A DNA stretch of 64,000 bases, taken from NCBI RefSeq assembly GCF_900324465.2, contig NC_046627.1, forward strand, positions 12,822,967 through 12,886,966. Reading direction: 5' to 3'. The translations under genes and the position numbers were made by a program. The notes beneath the pieces are model-generated. The model ran no database searches, was not told where the DNA came from, and worked only from the letters and a program-made list of their open reading frames with translations. Below, piece by piece: positions 1-11,609 of the stretch. Within the stretch, counting starts at the first letter, position 1. Every line of letters starts with the position of its first letter. This DNA is from Anabas testudineus. Taxonomy: Eukaryota > Chordata > Actinopteri > Anabantiformes > Anabantidae.

Positions 1-3000
1 CCTTTATCTTGAGCTTTTCCTGCGTCTCTATCTTTCCCTTTATCTTGAGCTTTTCCTGCGTCTCTATCTTTAACTTCATCTTTTCCTTTATCTTAAGCTT
101 TTCCTGCGTCTCTATCTTTCCCTTTATCTTGAGCTTTTCCTGCGTCTCTATCTTTCCCTTTATCTTGAGCTTTTCCTGCGTCTCTATCTTTAACTTCATC
201 TTTTCCTTTATCTTAAGCTTTTCATGCGTCTCTATCTTTTCCTTTATCTTAAGCTTTTCCTGCGTCTCTGTCTTTCCCTTTATCTTAAGCTTTTCATGCG
301 TCTCTATCTTTCCCTTTATCTTGAGCTTTTCCTGCGTCTCTATCTTTCCCTTTATCTTGAGCTTTTCCTGCGTCTCTATCTTTAACTTCATCTTTTCCTT
401 TAGCTTGAGATTTTCCGGCGTATCTATCTTTCCCTTTATCTTGAGCTTTTCCTGCCTCTCTATCTTTCCCTTTATATTGAGATTTTCCTGCGTCTCTACC
501 TTTCCCTTTATATTGAGATTTTCTTGCGTCTCTATCTTTCCCTTTATCTTGAGCTTTTCCTGCGTCTCTATCTTTAACTTATTCTTTTCCTTTATATTGA
601 GATTTTCCTGCATCTCTATCTTTAACTTCATCTTTCCCTTTATCTTGAGCTTTTCCTGCGTCTCTATCTTTCCCTTTATCTTGAGCTTTTCCTGCGTCTC
701 TATCTTTCCCTTTATCTTGAGCTTTTCCTGCGTCTCTATCTTTCCCTTTATCTTGAGCTTTTCCTGCGTCTCTATATTTAACTTATTCTTTTCCTTTATA
801 TTGAGATTTTCTTGCGTCTCTATCTTTCCCTTTATCTTGAGCTTTTCCTGCGTCTCTATCTTTCCCTTTATCTTGAGCTTTTCCTGCGTCTCTATCTTTC
901 CCTTTATCTTGAGCTTTTCCTGCGTCTCTATATTTAACTTCATCTTTCCATTTATCTTGAGCTTTTCCTGCGTCTCTATCTTTAACTTCATCTTTCCCTT
1001 TATCTTGAGCTTTTCCTGCGTCTCTATCTTTAACTTCATCTTTTCCTTTATCTTGAGCTTTTCCTGCGTCTCTATCTTTAACTTCATCTTTCCCTTTATC
1101 TTGAGCTTTTCCTGCGTCTCTATATTTAACTTCATCTTTTCCTTTATCTTGAGCTTTTCCTGCGTCTCTATCTTTCCCTTTATCTTGAGCTTTTCCTGCG
1201 TCTCTATCTTTCCCTTTATCTTGAGCTTTTCCTGCGTCTCTATCTTTCCTTTTATCTTGAGATTTTCCTGCGTCTCTATCTTTCCCTTTATCTTGAGATT
1301 TTCCTGCGTCTCTATCTTTAACTTCATCTTTCCCTTTATCTTGAGCTTTTCCTGTGTCTCTATCTTTCCCTTTATCTTGAGCTTTTCCTGTGTCTCTATT
1401 TTTCCCTTTATCTTGAGCTTTTCCTGCGTCTCTATCTTTCCCTTTATCTTGAGCTTTTCCTGCGTCTCTATATTTAACTTATTCTTTTCCTTTATATTGA
1501 GATTTTCCTGCGTCTCTATCTTTCCCTTTATCTTGAGCTTTTCCTGCGTCTCTATCTTTCCCTTTATCTTGAGCTTTTCCTGCGTCTCTATCTTTCCCTT
1601 TATCTTGAGCTTTTCCTGCGTCTCTATCTTTAACTTCATCTTTCCCTTTATCTTGAGCTTTTCCTGCGTCTCTATCTTTCCCTTTATCTTGAGCTTTTCC
1701 TGCGTCTCTATCTTTAACTTCATCTTTCCCTTTATCTTAAGCTTTTCCTGCGTCTCTATATTTAACTTATTCTTTTCCTTTATCTTGAGCTTTTCCTTTG
1801 TCTCTATCTTTCCCTTTATCTTGATCTTTTCCTGCGTCTCTATCTTTCCCTTTATCTTGAGCTTTTCCTGCGTCTCTATCTTTCCCTTTATCTTGAGCTT
1901 TTCCTGCGTCTCTATATTTAACTTCATCTTTTCCATTTATCTTGAGCTTTTCCTGTGTCTCTATCTTTCCCTTTATCTTGAGCTTTTCCTGCGTCTCTAT
2001 CTTTAACTTCATCTTTCCCTTTATCTTGAGCTTTTCCTGCGTCTCTATCTTTCCCTTTATCTTGAGCTTTTCCTGCGTCTCTATCTTTCCCTTTATCTTG
2101 AGCTTTTCCTGCGTCTCTATATTTAACTTCATCTTTCCCTTTATCTTAAGCTTTTCATGCGTCTCTATCTTTCCCTTTATCTTGAGCTTTTCCTGCCTCT
2201 CTATCTTTTCCTTTATCTTAAGCTTTTCCTGCATCTCTATCTTTCCCTTTATCTTGAGCTTTTCCTGCGTCTCTATCTTTAACTTCATCTTTCCCTTTAT
2301 CTTAAGCTTTTCCTGCGTCTCTATATTTAACTTCATCTTTCCATTTATCTTGATCTTTTCCTGTGTCTCTATCTTTCCCTTTATCTTGAGCTTTTCCTGC
2401 GTCTCTATCTTTCCCTTTATCTTGAGCTTTTCCTGCGTCTCTATCTTTCCCTTTATCTTGAGCTTTTCCTGCGTCTCTATCTTTCCCTTTATCTTGAGCT
2501 TTTCCTGCGTCTCTATCTTTCCCTTTATCTTGAGCTTTTCCTGCGTCTCTATCTTTAACTTCATCTTTTCCTTTATCTTGAGCTTTTCCTGCGTCTCTAT
2601 CTTTCCCTTTATCTTGAGCTTTTCCTGCGTCTCTATCTTTCCCTTTATCTTGAGCTTTTCCTGCGTCTCTATCTTTAACTTCATCTTTTCCTTTATCTTA
2701 AGCTTTTCCTGCGTCTCTATCTTTCCCTTTATCTTGAGCTTTTCCTGCGTCTCTATCTTTAACTTCATCTTTTCCTTTATCTTGAGCTTTTCCTGCGTCT
2801 CTATATTTAACTTATTCTTTTCCTTTATATTGAGATTTTCCTGCATCTCTATCTTTAACTTCATCTTTCCCTTTATCTTGAGCTTTTCCTGCGTCTCTAT
2901 ATTTAACTTATTCTTTTCCTTTATATTGAGATTTTCTTGCGTCTCTATCTTTCCCTTTATCTTGAGCTTTTCCTGCGTCTCTATCTTTCCCTTTATCTTG

Positions 3001-3320
3001 AGCTTTTCCTGCGTCTCTATCTTTAACTTCATCTTTCCCTTTATCTTAAGCTTTTCCTGCGTCTCTATCTTTAACTTCATCTTTCCATTTATCTTGAGCT
3101 TTTCCTGCGTCTCTGTCTTTCCCTTTATCTTGATCTTTTCCTGCGTCTCTATATTTAACTTATTCTTTTCCTTTATCTTGAGCTTTCCTGCGGTCTACTT
3201 TCCCTTTATCTTGGAGATTTTCCTGCGTCTCTATCTTTTAACCTCATCTTTTCCCTTTATCTGAGCTTTTCCTGCGTCTCTATCTTTCCCTTTATCTTTG
3301 AGATTTTCCTGCTGGCGTCT
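1..3320. repeat. Coding-type minisatellite, 36/48-bp units, runs off the left edge
   Basis: A near-perfect tandem array of a 36-bp unit and a 48-bp variant that carries a 12-bp insert; I estimate about 80 units. Both lengths are multiples of three, so long open frames persist on both strands. On the minus strand, the strand of gene A, the units read as KIETQEKLKIKG or, in another register, as KDRDAGKAQDKG. The second register matches the last residues of A's tail. The plus-strand reading (FSCVSIFPFILS repeats, 665 and 440 codons) is probably a by-product. From 1 to about 3180 the array is very regular. From about 3180 to 3360 single-base indels are common. It lies directly downstream of, and grades into, the repetitive tail of gene A's last exon, so it is either an extension of that coding exon or its 3' UTR. 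The left end lies outside the window. Confidence 0.95.
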
Positions 3321-5111
3321 TTATCTTAACTTCATCTTTCCCTTTATTATTGTGATTTTTCCTGCGTCTCTATCTTTAACTTCATCTTTATCTTTCCCTT
3401 TATCTTGATCTTTTCCTTCATCTTTATCTTTAATTTCATCTTCATCTTTCCCTTTATCTTGATTTTTTTCCTTCGTCTTTATATTTAGCTTCATCTTTAT
3501 CTTTCCCTTTGTCCTGATCTTTTCATTTGTCTTTATCTTTAATTTCATCTTCATCTTTCCCTTTATCTTGATCTTTCCTTTCATCTTTACCTTTATCTCG
3601 ATCTTTACTTTTGTCTTGATATTTCCCTCGTCTTGATCTTTCCCTTTGTCTTGATCTTTCCCTTCATTTTGATTTTTCGATTCGTCTTTATCTTTCCCCT
3701 CGTCTTGAGCTTTTCCCTCGTCTTCAGTTTTACCCTCATCTTCAGCTTTCCCCTCGTCTTGAGCTGTCCCCTCGTTTTGATCTGTCCCCTCGTTTTGGTC
3801 TTGATCTATCCCCTCATCTTTGTCTTTCTCTTTGCCTTGATCTTTATCATCTATCTTAACAAGAGTTTCTTGAGGATAATTTGTTTCAGGAAATGCTTCA
3901 ATATTCAGTTTTTCCTGGAGTTCTCTCAATGTCTTTGTCTGCAGAGGACCTTTAGCATTTTCTTCAGTGTTTACGTTGTCTCCCCAGTGTGCACTTGCTA
4001 ACCAGTTATTTTTACTTGCACTGTAACAGCAGAAAGCTGACCAGAGCACAGAAGGTATATTAACCCTACCGTTAAGCATCTTGTCCTTACTGGGCTTTGC
4101 TCCAGTCACTAAGTAAGCTTCAATTTTACCATTATTGTTGATGCAGTACTTTTTCAGGAAAGATTTTACACTGCTCTCCATTCTTTCCCAGCTGCCACTG
4201 TTGAAAGATTTAACTTGAGGTACAACATTTGTCAGCGTGCATGTAGAATCTTTTTCAGTTTTATCAAATCCATAAGAAAATGGAAATAAATGTCCCCTGT
4301 TATATTGTGGGTCATTGTCATAATCAGCATTACTGGCCTGGAGGTTGTAGCCATAATTTCCATTATCCTTCCTCATGTTCTTGTTTTTTCCGTCTTCCGT
4401 CAAGTTTCCTTCAAGCTACAAAAGAGAACTCAGTCAAGAGTACAGAAAATGTATATGATTTTCAATATTTCAATCTAATTTCATATTTGTAATTGACATT
4501 GAAAATACTGTTTAACTGATCATAATAATCATAGTATATTTGTATATTTAAATATATAAGACATATATATTATATATATATATATTTTTTTTCTTTAATA
4601 TATATTTATTTCTTTTTCTTTTTTTTCTGATTTAATCCAAATATTGGGCTAGCAAAGAGAGAGAGAGACACTTACAAGACCTGACAAGACCTAAACTAAA
4701 GTAGTGACTAAAGGTGGTGGTTATACCTTTGGTTAAAGTTAAATATACTGTTTTTCATGATTCAGAAAAATAAAAACATACCTGTGGCTCTATTTTCCAA
4801 GGAGGCCTCGTTCCTCCTGTTCGTCCACCTCTGTACTTGTAAGCAGAAAACACTGGGATCCTGTTCACGGTGTCGTACAGTGTCACAAACCTTCTTGTGT
4901 CATTATAAGTCTGGCAGATGACTTTGTATCGGTTCTGGTCCTGGATTCTGCCAGCCTCCAGGATGCCGGTAACCTGGGGTGGAGTTTCATTAAGAAAAAT
5001 CCCTTTACACTCTGACATGGACTGCACAACTTCAGTCTCTGTGGGAGTGATGAACAGGAGGAGAGGGACAACGAGGGACAGGAGACACCACATCTTCAGA
5101 GGAGTCATCAT
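3321..5111 (-). CDS. endod1-like: ENDOD1-like nuclease copy A with repetitive charged tail
   Basis: Secreted DNA/RNA non-specific endonuclease family. Exon 1 is 4782-5111 (110 codons), with donor CAG/GTATGT. Exon 2 is 3321-4415, with acceptor TTTTGTAG. The product is 474 aa. I chose the first ATG of the conserved MMTPLKMWC start; residues 1 to about 25 are a signal peptide. The catalytic motif reads NRGH (His at about 152), so the usual Asp is replaced by Asn. TLTNVVPQ and FNSGSWERME follow, matching the Asn that holds Mg2+ in Serratia-type nucleases, then WSAFCCYS. From about residue 300 the protein is a repeat tail, first DQNEG/AQDEGK (acidic) and then, after a one-base loss near 3625, IKTKVKIEIKVK (strongly basic). 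The frame stops inside the minisatellite. Activity is uncertain. The nuclease-fold call is firm; the exact end of the protein is not. Confidence 0.85.
4535..4620. repeat. AT-rich simple repeat in the intron of copy A
   Basis: An impure run of TA and TTTA repeats between the two coding exons of copy A. Nothing functional is visible. The intron part at about 4640-4770 is nearly the same as 11210-11345 beside copy B. Confidence 0.8.
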
Positions 5112-5344
5112 CAAACACTGTCAGAGGAGAAAACAACGAATCAACAGATGTTACTTCCACTCTGTAAATGGGCCTTTTGACTAAACATCCCAAAACATGA
5201 TGCCAAAAGACAGATTTCTTTTCTGAAACTATAAACACCAATTCCCTGTTTTCAAAATCGAGTCCGTTTTTTATTTAAAAAGCTCTTCACACTTGTGAAG
5301 AGATGTTGACTTTCTCATAATTCCTCTTTTGTCTCTGTGCCTCT

Positions 5345-5436
5345 TTAACCCTCTGTGTTCTACTTCCACATTTGTTTGTGCCTGTGTCAGTTTCTGGTCT
5401 TCTCTTTCTGTCGCTCATTTCTGTTGGTTTATATGT
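5345..5436 (-). promoter_or_regulatory. Probable promoter and 5' non-coding exon of copy A
   Basis: On the minus strand a TATA-like CATATAAACC (5426-5435) stands about 80 bases before a position that aligns with the 5' exon donor of copies B, D and M. In A this donor reads GTTAAA instead of GTAAGA, so it is weakened. The assignment rests on alignment with the other copies; no transcript evidence is available. Confidence 0.4.
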
Positions 5437-5514
5437 GTTCAGATAAGTGTGTATTTGAATATTTAACCAAGCCCTCATCTCCTTCAGTGTAGGGACACAT
5501 GCACTCCATCTTCT

Positions 5515-6132
5515 ATTAAATTAACCTTGTGTTGAGTGTGTGTGTGCTGGTAAAGACTCGGTTCTGTGATGCTGGTACACACTGTTTAGTCTTCTCTGTG
5601 TTGTGGATCCAAACCAACGAACCACTTGATCACTTGAGTTTAATATTATAATAGTGAACATAACTACACATAAATGAACATGTGAGCACAATGTGACCAT
5701 CTGCTGCACAACTTAAAATCAAGATAAAAAGAAAATGGATTTCCATACTGACAATGATGCCCACACTTTTACATTTCAACAGCCTTGTTTGCATGTAACT
5801 GGCTGTGATAAGAACAATCATATTCAATACATACAGACCTGAGTCATTTTCTTCTACTGTACAAGTGGGCTAATGTAAATAAAAAGCACATCTCATTTTA
5901 TCATGAATAGATGACTCTCTGTTATGAACAGAATATTACAAGAACTAAAACCTAAAACTTTACAGATCAAAAACCTTTGTTATTGTGGTTTCTACTAAAT
6001 CTAATGTAATTCCAGTTTAGTTGCACAGGTAAGTAATTTGTAAGAGACAGGATTACTACAGAACTGTTTCAAAGAAACAAACTGCACTTCTTCATTAGGA
6101 CATCAAGGAATACATCTCACCATTGCTCTACT

Positions 6133-6174
<42 letters not shown>

Positions 6175-7270
6175 TATATTGCTACTTTTGGCATTCTGCT
6201 GTGTGATTGTACTTTGCTCTTGCAACAATGCAATTTCTCCATTGTGTGACAAACTGTCACCCTCATTCAGATATTAGTGTTTCTCCAGTTGCCAGTTATC
6301 ATTTGCATACTAGCTCTTTTAGTTCTACTCCTACTTCTTGTTCTAGTAGTACCTTCGCACTGAGCTTGTTTATTTCTTTCCTGGATCCTGGAGATCAATA
6401 AATAAAACAAATAAATGTATAAAACTGTGAAATTGTAACATTCAAGTACAGTACTCGTGCATCAGGTTTGTACCTTTGTACAGTGATTAATGATAATAAT
6501 AGTGATAGTCCTGACTTTAACTACATTTGTCTTTGTCCAGAATCCAATTGTGTTCTTTTACATTTACCTAAATATATGGGGAAGTTCGTTTTTTTTTTTA
6601 ACCCTTCGGTCAGGTATTGGCATATCTGGAGTCTTTTTAGGAGGTATGGACTACAGCTAATTTGACTGACAAAAAACACTCACACATTTTGAGTTTTGAA
6701 AGCAGGTACTTTCAGCATAAAATACAGCTCATTATGAAGCATTAAAAGTAATATCTTAATAAATATAGTATTTTATTAGAATATGAGCATCTACTGTACA
6801 ACTTAAAATCAGGATAAACAGAAAATGGATTTCCTCAGTGATTGGCACGCTTTAGCATTTCAACAGCCTTTTTTGCATGTAACAGGCTGTGATAAGAATA
6901 ATAATTTTCAATACATACAGACCTGAGTAATTTTGTTCTCCTGTACAACTGGGTTAATGTAAATTAAAAGCATATCTCATTTTATCTTGAATAGGTGTTG
7001 ATATGGTACATGTACGAAGAAAATAGTGCAAGAAAGAAAACCTGAAACTTTGCATCATTTCATTAATTAAAAACAAAACTTTACACTGTTCATCCTGCTA
7101 GTTGTTTTTTCTTCAAAATCTAAATATAATTGCAGTTTAGTTGCACAGGAAAGTAATTAGTTGGTAACATGGTTACTACAGAACTACAGAACTGCTTCCA
7201 AAGCACAACCTGGAAACTATTTGTTCCAGGAAATTGAGGAATACATCTCAACATTGCTCTACTACATTAA
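5515..7270. repeat. Non-coding module repeated twice upstream of copy A
   Basis: A segment of about 0.45 kb occurs at 5715-6130 and again, diverged, at 6780-7260. Shared strings include TTTGCATGTAAC, GGCTGTGATAAGAA and ATACATACAGACCTGAGT. Further copies lie at 13060-13470 and 14110-14620, with a weaker one at 23270-23600. The internal duplication therefore preceded the larger A/B duplication. It holds no coding potential, so it is either an old unnamed repeat or conserved gene flank. A (TA)n tract occupies 6137-6171. Confidence 0.7.
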
Positions 7271-7302
7271 GACCTGTGTAAAAACTGCAAAAAATAAAAA
7301 TA

Positions 7303-7528
7303 CAATTGCAAGAAAAAGTCTGTCAACCTTTCTGAATTTCATTATTGCCTTCATTAATTTGTCATATAATTTGTTCTGAACTTCATCTAAGTCATTAATT
7401 TTAACAAATATACTGTGCTTAAAATAAGATAATAAAAACAATGTCTTTATTGAGGACAAATTTTATGATAAATTAATGTAGAAAACTATGAAATTCAAAA
7501 AGGTTCACATACTCTTTCTTGCCACTGT
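7303..7528. mobile_element. Short Tc1/mariner-like MITE
   Basis: About 226 bp with inverted ends. The right end read inward is ACAGTGGCAAGAAAGAGTAT, then GTGAACCTTTTTGAATTTC. The left end is a diverged GCAAGAAAAAGTCTGTCAAC, then CTTTCTGAATTTC. The left end is preceded by TA. No transposase is encoded. The equivalent position near 13470 in the B-side duplicate lacks it. The end sequence resembles common fish Tc1-type MITEs (from memory). Confidence 0.75.
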
Positions 7529-7539
7529 GTCCGTGTTTG

Positions 7540-8005
7540 TCAAAACAGAAAACCCTGGATGACAGAAGAGGTCCAGATCCTCATCAGAGACCAACAGTAC
7601 CAACATTAAACACTTCCAAGTGGCCAACAAGAAGGATCAGGATCCAGTTTACTGACAGAGACCCAGAGTGTGTGTGGCAGCACATCCATTACATTAACAA
7701 ACACAAGAGCAGCAGGGTCCCACCATCCTCCAGAAGTAACCATTCATCATGCACCACAGTGCTCACAGTAGAAGTCACTACTGTACTGTCTGAGTGAAGA
7801 TGTTACTCTGCTCAATTAAGCCTTGCTAGTCCCAAGCACTTTCCAGGATATAATCAGCCACTCCCTTCGAAACTGAGTAACTGAGCCTATCAGCTAATGG
7901 AGGTGTTCACCAACAACTTCCATTGGTCCCTATCTCAGTCCATTGTTTCCACCTACTTGAAATCAGCCACAATTATTCCAGTGCCAAAGCAAATGGCTAC
8001 ACAAT
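7540..8005 (+). mobile_element. Degraded LINE reverse-transcriptase fragment
   Basis: Plus-strand translation gives KPWMTEEVQILIRDQ near 7545 and, in another frame near 7895-7990, VFTNNFHWSLSQSIVSTYLK followed by ATIIPVPK. Both match the linker and start of the RT domain of fish LINEs (the usual wording is VFTDIFNLSLSQ...PTCFK..TIIPVPKK). Frames are broken and the flanks are missing. The Rex1/Babar type is my best guess from memory. The 3' half is duplicated at 14764-14990. Confidence 0.55.
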
Positions 8006-8009
8006 GGTT

Positions 8010-9465
8010 AGTTTCTAAACTAAACAGAAGAGAAACTGTCTGTGCTGCTGTGAAAACAACACAACAGAACAGGAGACCAGTTCTGTTGTGTTAAAAAGGT
8101 CAAATATCACCCCTCTATGTTGACCCATAACAAACACTTCACTTTAAGTTACTGAATAATGTATGCATGACTACGTTTGGAGCATGACTGGACTTTCACG
8201 CACTAAAAAAAAAAAATATATATATATATATATATACATGGTAAAGTTGTATTTTAGTGTTTGGGATGAGGGTCCAGTAACATATGGTCTCAGAAAGAGC
8301 TACTTTCTGCTAAAAATAAAAAAAATCATCTCCACTCAGGTCACTTGTGCTGTAGAAATCACTAAGAAAAGCTACATCTATTCATTTTAAATAGAATTAG
8401 ACAGATTTTGTACATTTCGTTTTATAAGACTTCTATAAACATTATATAAAAGCCTCAAGGATGTTCTGTGATAACTCCTGCTGAGATGTGGCAGAAACCA
8501 GCGCCCTCTAACGTCAGGGGAGCCAAACAGCATCAATCAGTCCATCAGTGTTTAATCTGCTGTGTATTGTAATAAAAATAAAAATGGGACTGTATTATGT
8601 CCCTTAAAATTAGCGTCACCTGCTGTTCATCTTGATGAACTAACTCCTACTTTAATAGACAGTAACAGTGCATTCATTTTATTTCATTTTTATTTTTTTA
8701 CCTCTGTAAAAAAAATGTTTTATTCACACTGTCAGAGCAACAGTCTCACACTTAACACTAGAACTGCGACAGAACAGTCAAATGACAATATACCTAGTAG
8801 GAAAAAATCTAAATTCAACAGTGAGTGCATCAAAAAACTTTGACTTCAGACACATTTACTCTGTGTAACTTCTGTGTGTCACTAGACTGTTAGAAACATT
8901 GTACAGAGAGTTCTCCCTTTACATTTGTTATAACTTAAAGTGACTCTAGTGAAACTTGCTTTTGCACTTGTTAAATAGTGCACTAGACTTTATCTTAGGG
9001 AGTCAGATATGATGCTCCGGCATGGAATTCACCTTGAGACGAGAATCAACTGCAACGTCACAAGTGCCATTGTCATGTCTTTAGCTACAAACAGAAAAAC
9101 TTTCCCTCCCATCTGTCATCTTTAAAAAGAACTGTATGTGTTGGATAGTTTGAGTATGTTTCTGTCAGCTCCTGTGCTGATGTATTCATTGCTCCCTTGC
9201 GCAAGACAAATTAAACTACTGCCTTGTTAAGCTCATCGATGGTCCTGAGAAGTTTTTCACATACAAAGTTTTTTTACATACCAATTTACCTATCAACTTG
9301 GTCCTTTGAGCCGGATCCCAATATCTTCTGCAGTGTTCAGACTAACTAAATTAATAAAACTTTTATTGTGTTTTTGTGTGGAACATCTGTATTACATTTT
9401 AAAATCTACTACATAACTTTGTAACTTTTGTGCTCATCAGGTTAAAGATGGTGAAATGTTTTTAC
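8010..9465. other. Gene-free stretch upstream of the LINE scrap
   Basis: No gene recognised. It holds an A-run followed by (TA)n at 8206-8236 and a stretch at about 8450-8560 that is repeated at 15220-15330 (shared string CAGCGCCCTCTAAC), marking the right edge of the A/B segmental duplication. AAAATTAGCGTCACCTGCTG near 8606-8625 is the diverged counterpart of the CTCF-like site at 15794. Confidence 0.6.
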
Positions 9466-9469
9466 ATAC

Positions 9470-9641
9470 ATGATGGATGGGCAGGACTATAAAGGTCCCG
9501 CCCCCACCGCACTCTATCACCACGGCGATGAAGCAGGGTTTGGCTGAGCAATAGTGGTTGTCATGGACACTGTGTGTGATTGGCACCCCATCGTAGCTGT
9601 GCTCCTTGTTGCCCGGTTTTCCAAGAGGAAATCCACGACAT
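9470..9641 (-). pseudogene. coro2-like: Orphan coronin-2-like exon (first coding exon)
   Basis: On the minus strand an acceptor CCCGTCCAG is followed by ATGTCGTGG (MSW, the usual coronin start). After a frame-breaking deletion comes the frame GKPGNKEHSYDGVPIT, HSVHDNHYCSAKPCF, IAVVIECGGGGTFIVLPI, then a donor GTATGT. From memory this matches the N-terminal beta-propeller exon of coronin 2A/2B (VPITRSVHDNHFCAVNP...GGGAFLVIPL). Coronins are actin-binding WD-repeat proteins. No other coronin exon was found within about 1.5 kb on either side. Because both splice sites are present this looks like a copied genomic exon, not a retrocopy. About 27 bases after MSW are missing and shift the frame, so it should not code. 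Confidence 0.65.
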
Positions 9642-9659
9642 CTGGACGGGAAAGACCAA

Positions 9660-11205
9660 GTTTAAAGGTTTTTAAAACTTTGTTTAACACCAATAAAAAA
9701 TAATAAAATTCTTACATTTCAAACACTTTAATTTGAATTTACGGGTGGAAAATATGACGCGTAGAGAAGCGGAAAATGTGAGAGTGAGACTGACGTAATC
9801 TCATAATAGTGTTGTGGAAATTGAGCAGCTGCATTATCTGGTCTAATCAGCTATTAACTTGACTTTCATAATCTTATCAATAATAAATTGTTTTCTTCAG
9901 TAACTGAACTTCTTAATGATTCATAAACAGATAAAGGCTGAACAGCTTGTCCAGAACAGCTTGCTTGTGTTATTAAAGATTCATATGTTGCATACACATG
10001 TTACAAATTCTCTCCGACCTTTGGCCCTTGACTAGAAAAGATCAGTTTACTTTAGAGGGATGTAGGGCCAGGGAGAACAAGAAGAGAGGGCATCTCCAGA
10101 GCTCGTTGATTTCACATTATAGTATTATAGAGTAAAACTGTAACTCAGTATAAAGCAGGGTTAACACAGTTTCACCTGATTTTACCTGAAATATTGATCT
10201 AAACCTACAAAGGAACTATGTAAACCTGCTGTGCACATAGATGGATGTTTGGAAATGTGCACTGTCCCTCTGTAAAGAATAAATAAAGAATGGATGTATA
10301 TGTTCCCAGGAGCACAGTGACCTCAGAAAATGTGAAATAGGATAAGTTTAAAACCACCAGGACCCTTCATAGAGTTGTCCATCTGGCAAAACTGAGTAAC
10401 TGACTCATAAGTACAGGTACCCAACGGTCAGTCTAACAGAGCTTCAGAAGTAGATAGGAAAACCTGGCAGAAATAAAAAACTCAGTAACTCTCCATCAAA
10501 CAGGCTTTTGTTGTAGAGTGACCAGGCAGAAGCCTCTAAAAGGGAGATTGATTGAATAGATATTACAAAAAAATATACATATGCTGTCATATTTCCAGTT
10601 TGTAACTATGGAGTTGTAAACATGGTAGTAAACTAAAGAAGACAGAGTCCAGTGGACTTAACGTATTGATGAAAAAATAATGAGGCAAGCCAACCATATT
10701 TGGATAATATCAATTTAGTTTATTTATGTATAGATCCAAATTATAAATTACATTTGTTTGTGCCTCTGTCGCTCATTCTGGTTGGTTTTTATTTATTTCG
10801 GTAGGAGATAACTGTGTATTTGAATATTTACCCAACCCCTCATCTCTCTCAGTATGGGGACACATGCACTTAATCATGTAATTTAAAATTAGCAGTTATT
10901 TTTACTACTTTTAATACTACATTCATAGTTCATCAGGAGCTTAATAACTACTTGAGAAGATCAATAGTAGAAAATAATCAACAACCAAACATTTAGTCCA
11001 TCACACATTAAGCAAAGCACTTGAATCAATTAATGATACAGCCCAAATTATAACTCAGTATTTTAGTTTTTTAGATTTTACAGTAGGTTTAAGTTTACCT
11101 GTATTTCAGCCTTTATGGTTACCTTTACCTGTATTTTTACTTTTATCTATATCTTTGCCTCTGCCTGTTATATATATGGCATGGGGTCTTTTGACCTTCA
11201 TCATA
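9660..11205. other. Gene-free stretch between coronin exon and copy B
   Basis: AT-rich with no coding frame or repeat I can name. Copy B's exon 2 would be expected around 10.3-11.2 kb but is absent. A little degenerate ACCTGTATTT/CTTTATC sequence at 11085-11170 could be a remnant of a tail repeat like that of copy A; this is weak. Confidence 0.5.
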
Positions 11206-11365
11206 TTAAATCCACATCTTGGGGAAGCAAAGAGAGAGAGAGACACTAATAAGACTTGACAAGACCTAAACTGTGTGTTGGTCTCTGAATCTGAACAGTG
11301 GTGGTTATGCTTTTGGTTAAAGTTAATTATACTGTTTTTCATGATTCAGAAAAATAAGAATATAC

Positions 11366-11609
11366 CTTTGGCTCTATTTTCCAAGGGGGCCTCCTTCCTC
11401 CTGTCTGTCCACCTCTTGTAAGCAGAAAACACTGGGATCCTGTTGACAGTGTCGTACAGCGTCACAAACCTCCTTGTGTTGTTAGAAGTCTGGCAGATGA
11501 CTCTGTATCGGTTCTGGTCCTGAATTTTGCCAGCCTCCGGGATGCCGGTAACCTGGGGTGGAGTTTCATTAAGAAGAAAACCTTCACACATCTTCAGAGG
11601 AGTCATCAT
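11366..11609 (-). pseudogene. ENDOD1-like copy B, exon 1 only
   Basis: It starts MMTPLKM and jumps straight to CEGFLLNETPPQVTGI. A deletion of about 84 bp has removed the signal peptide found in other copies. The middle (QDQNRYRVICQTSNNTRRF, then VTLYDTVNRIPVFSAYK) is nearly the same as copy A. After SAYK the frame is shifted, so the donor (AAG/GTATAT) is no longer in phase. No exon 2 lies downstream. It cannot encode a secreted nuclease. Its 5' exon donor (AAAGAG/GTAAGA near 11830) is better preserved than that of A. Confidence 0.85.

Noticed and set aside
1-3264. Plus-strand frames of 665 and 440 codons (FSCVSIFPFILS repeats)
   Set aside because: Every frame of an array with unit lengths divisible by three tends to be open. 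The sequence is purely repetitive and hydrophobic, with no domain, and the coding strand of the adjacent gene is the other one.
1-3320. CRISPR-like appearance of regular 36-bp units
   Set aside because: There are no unique spacers, units are contiguous, and the context is vertebrate.
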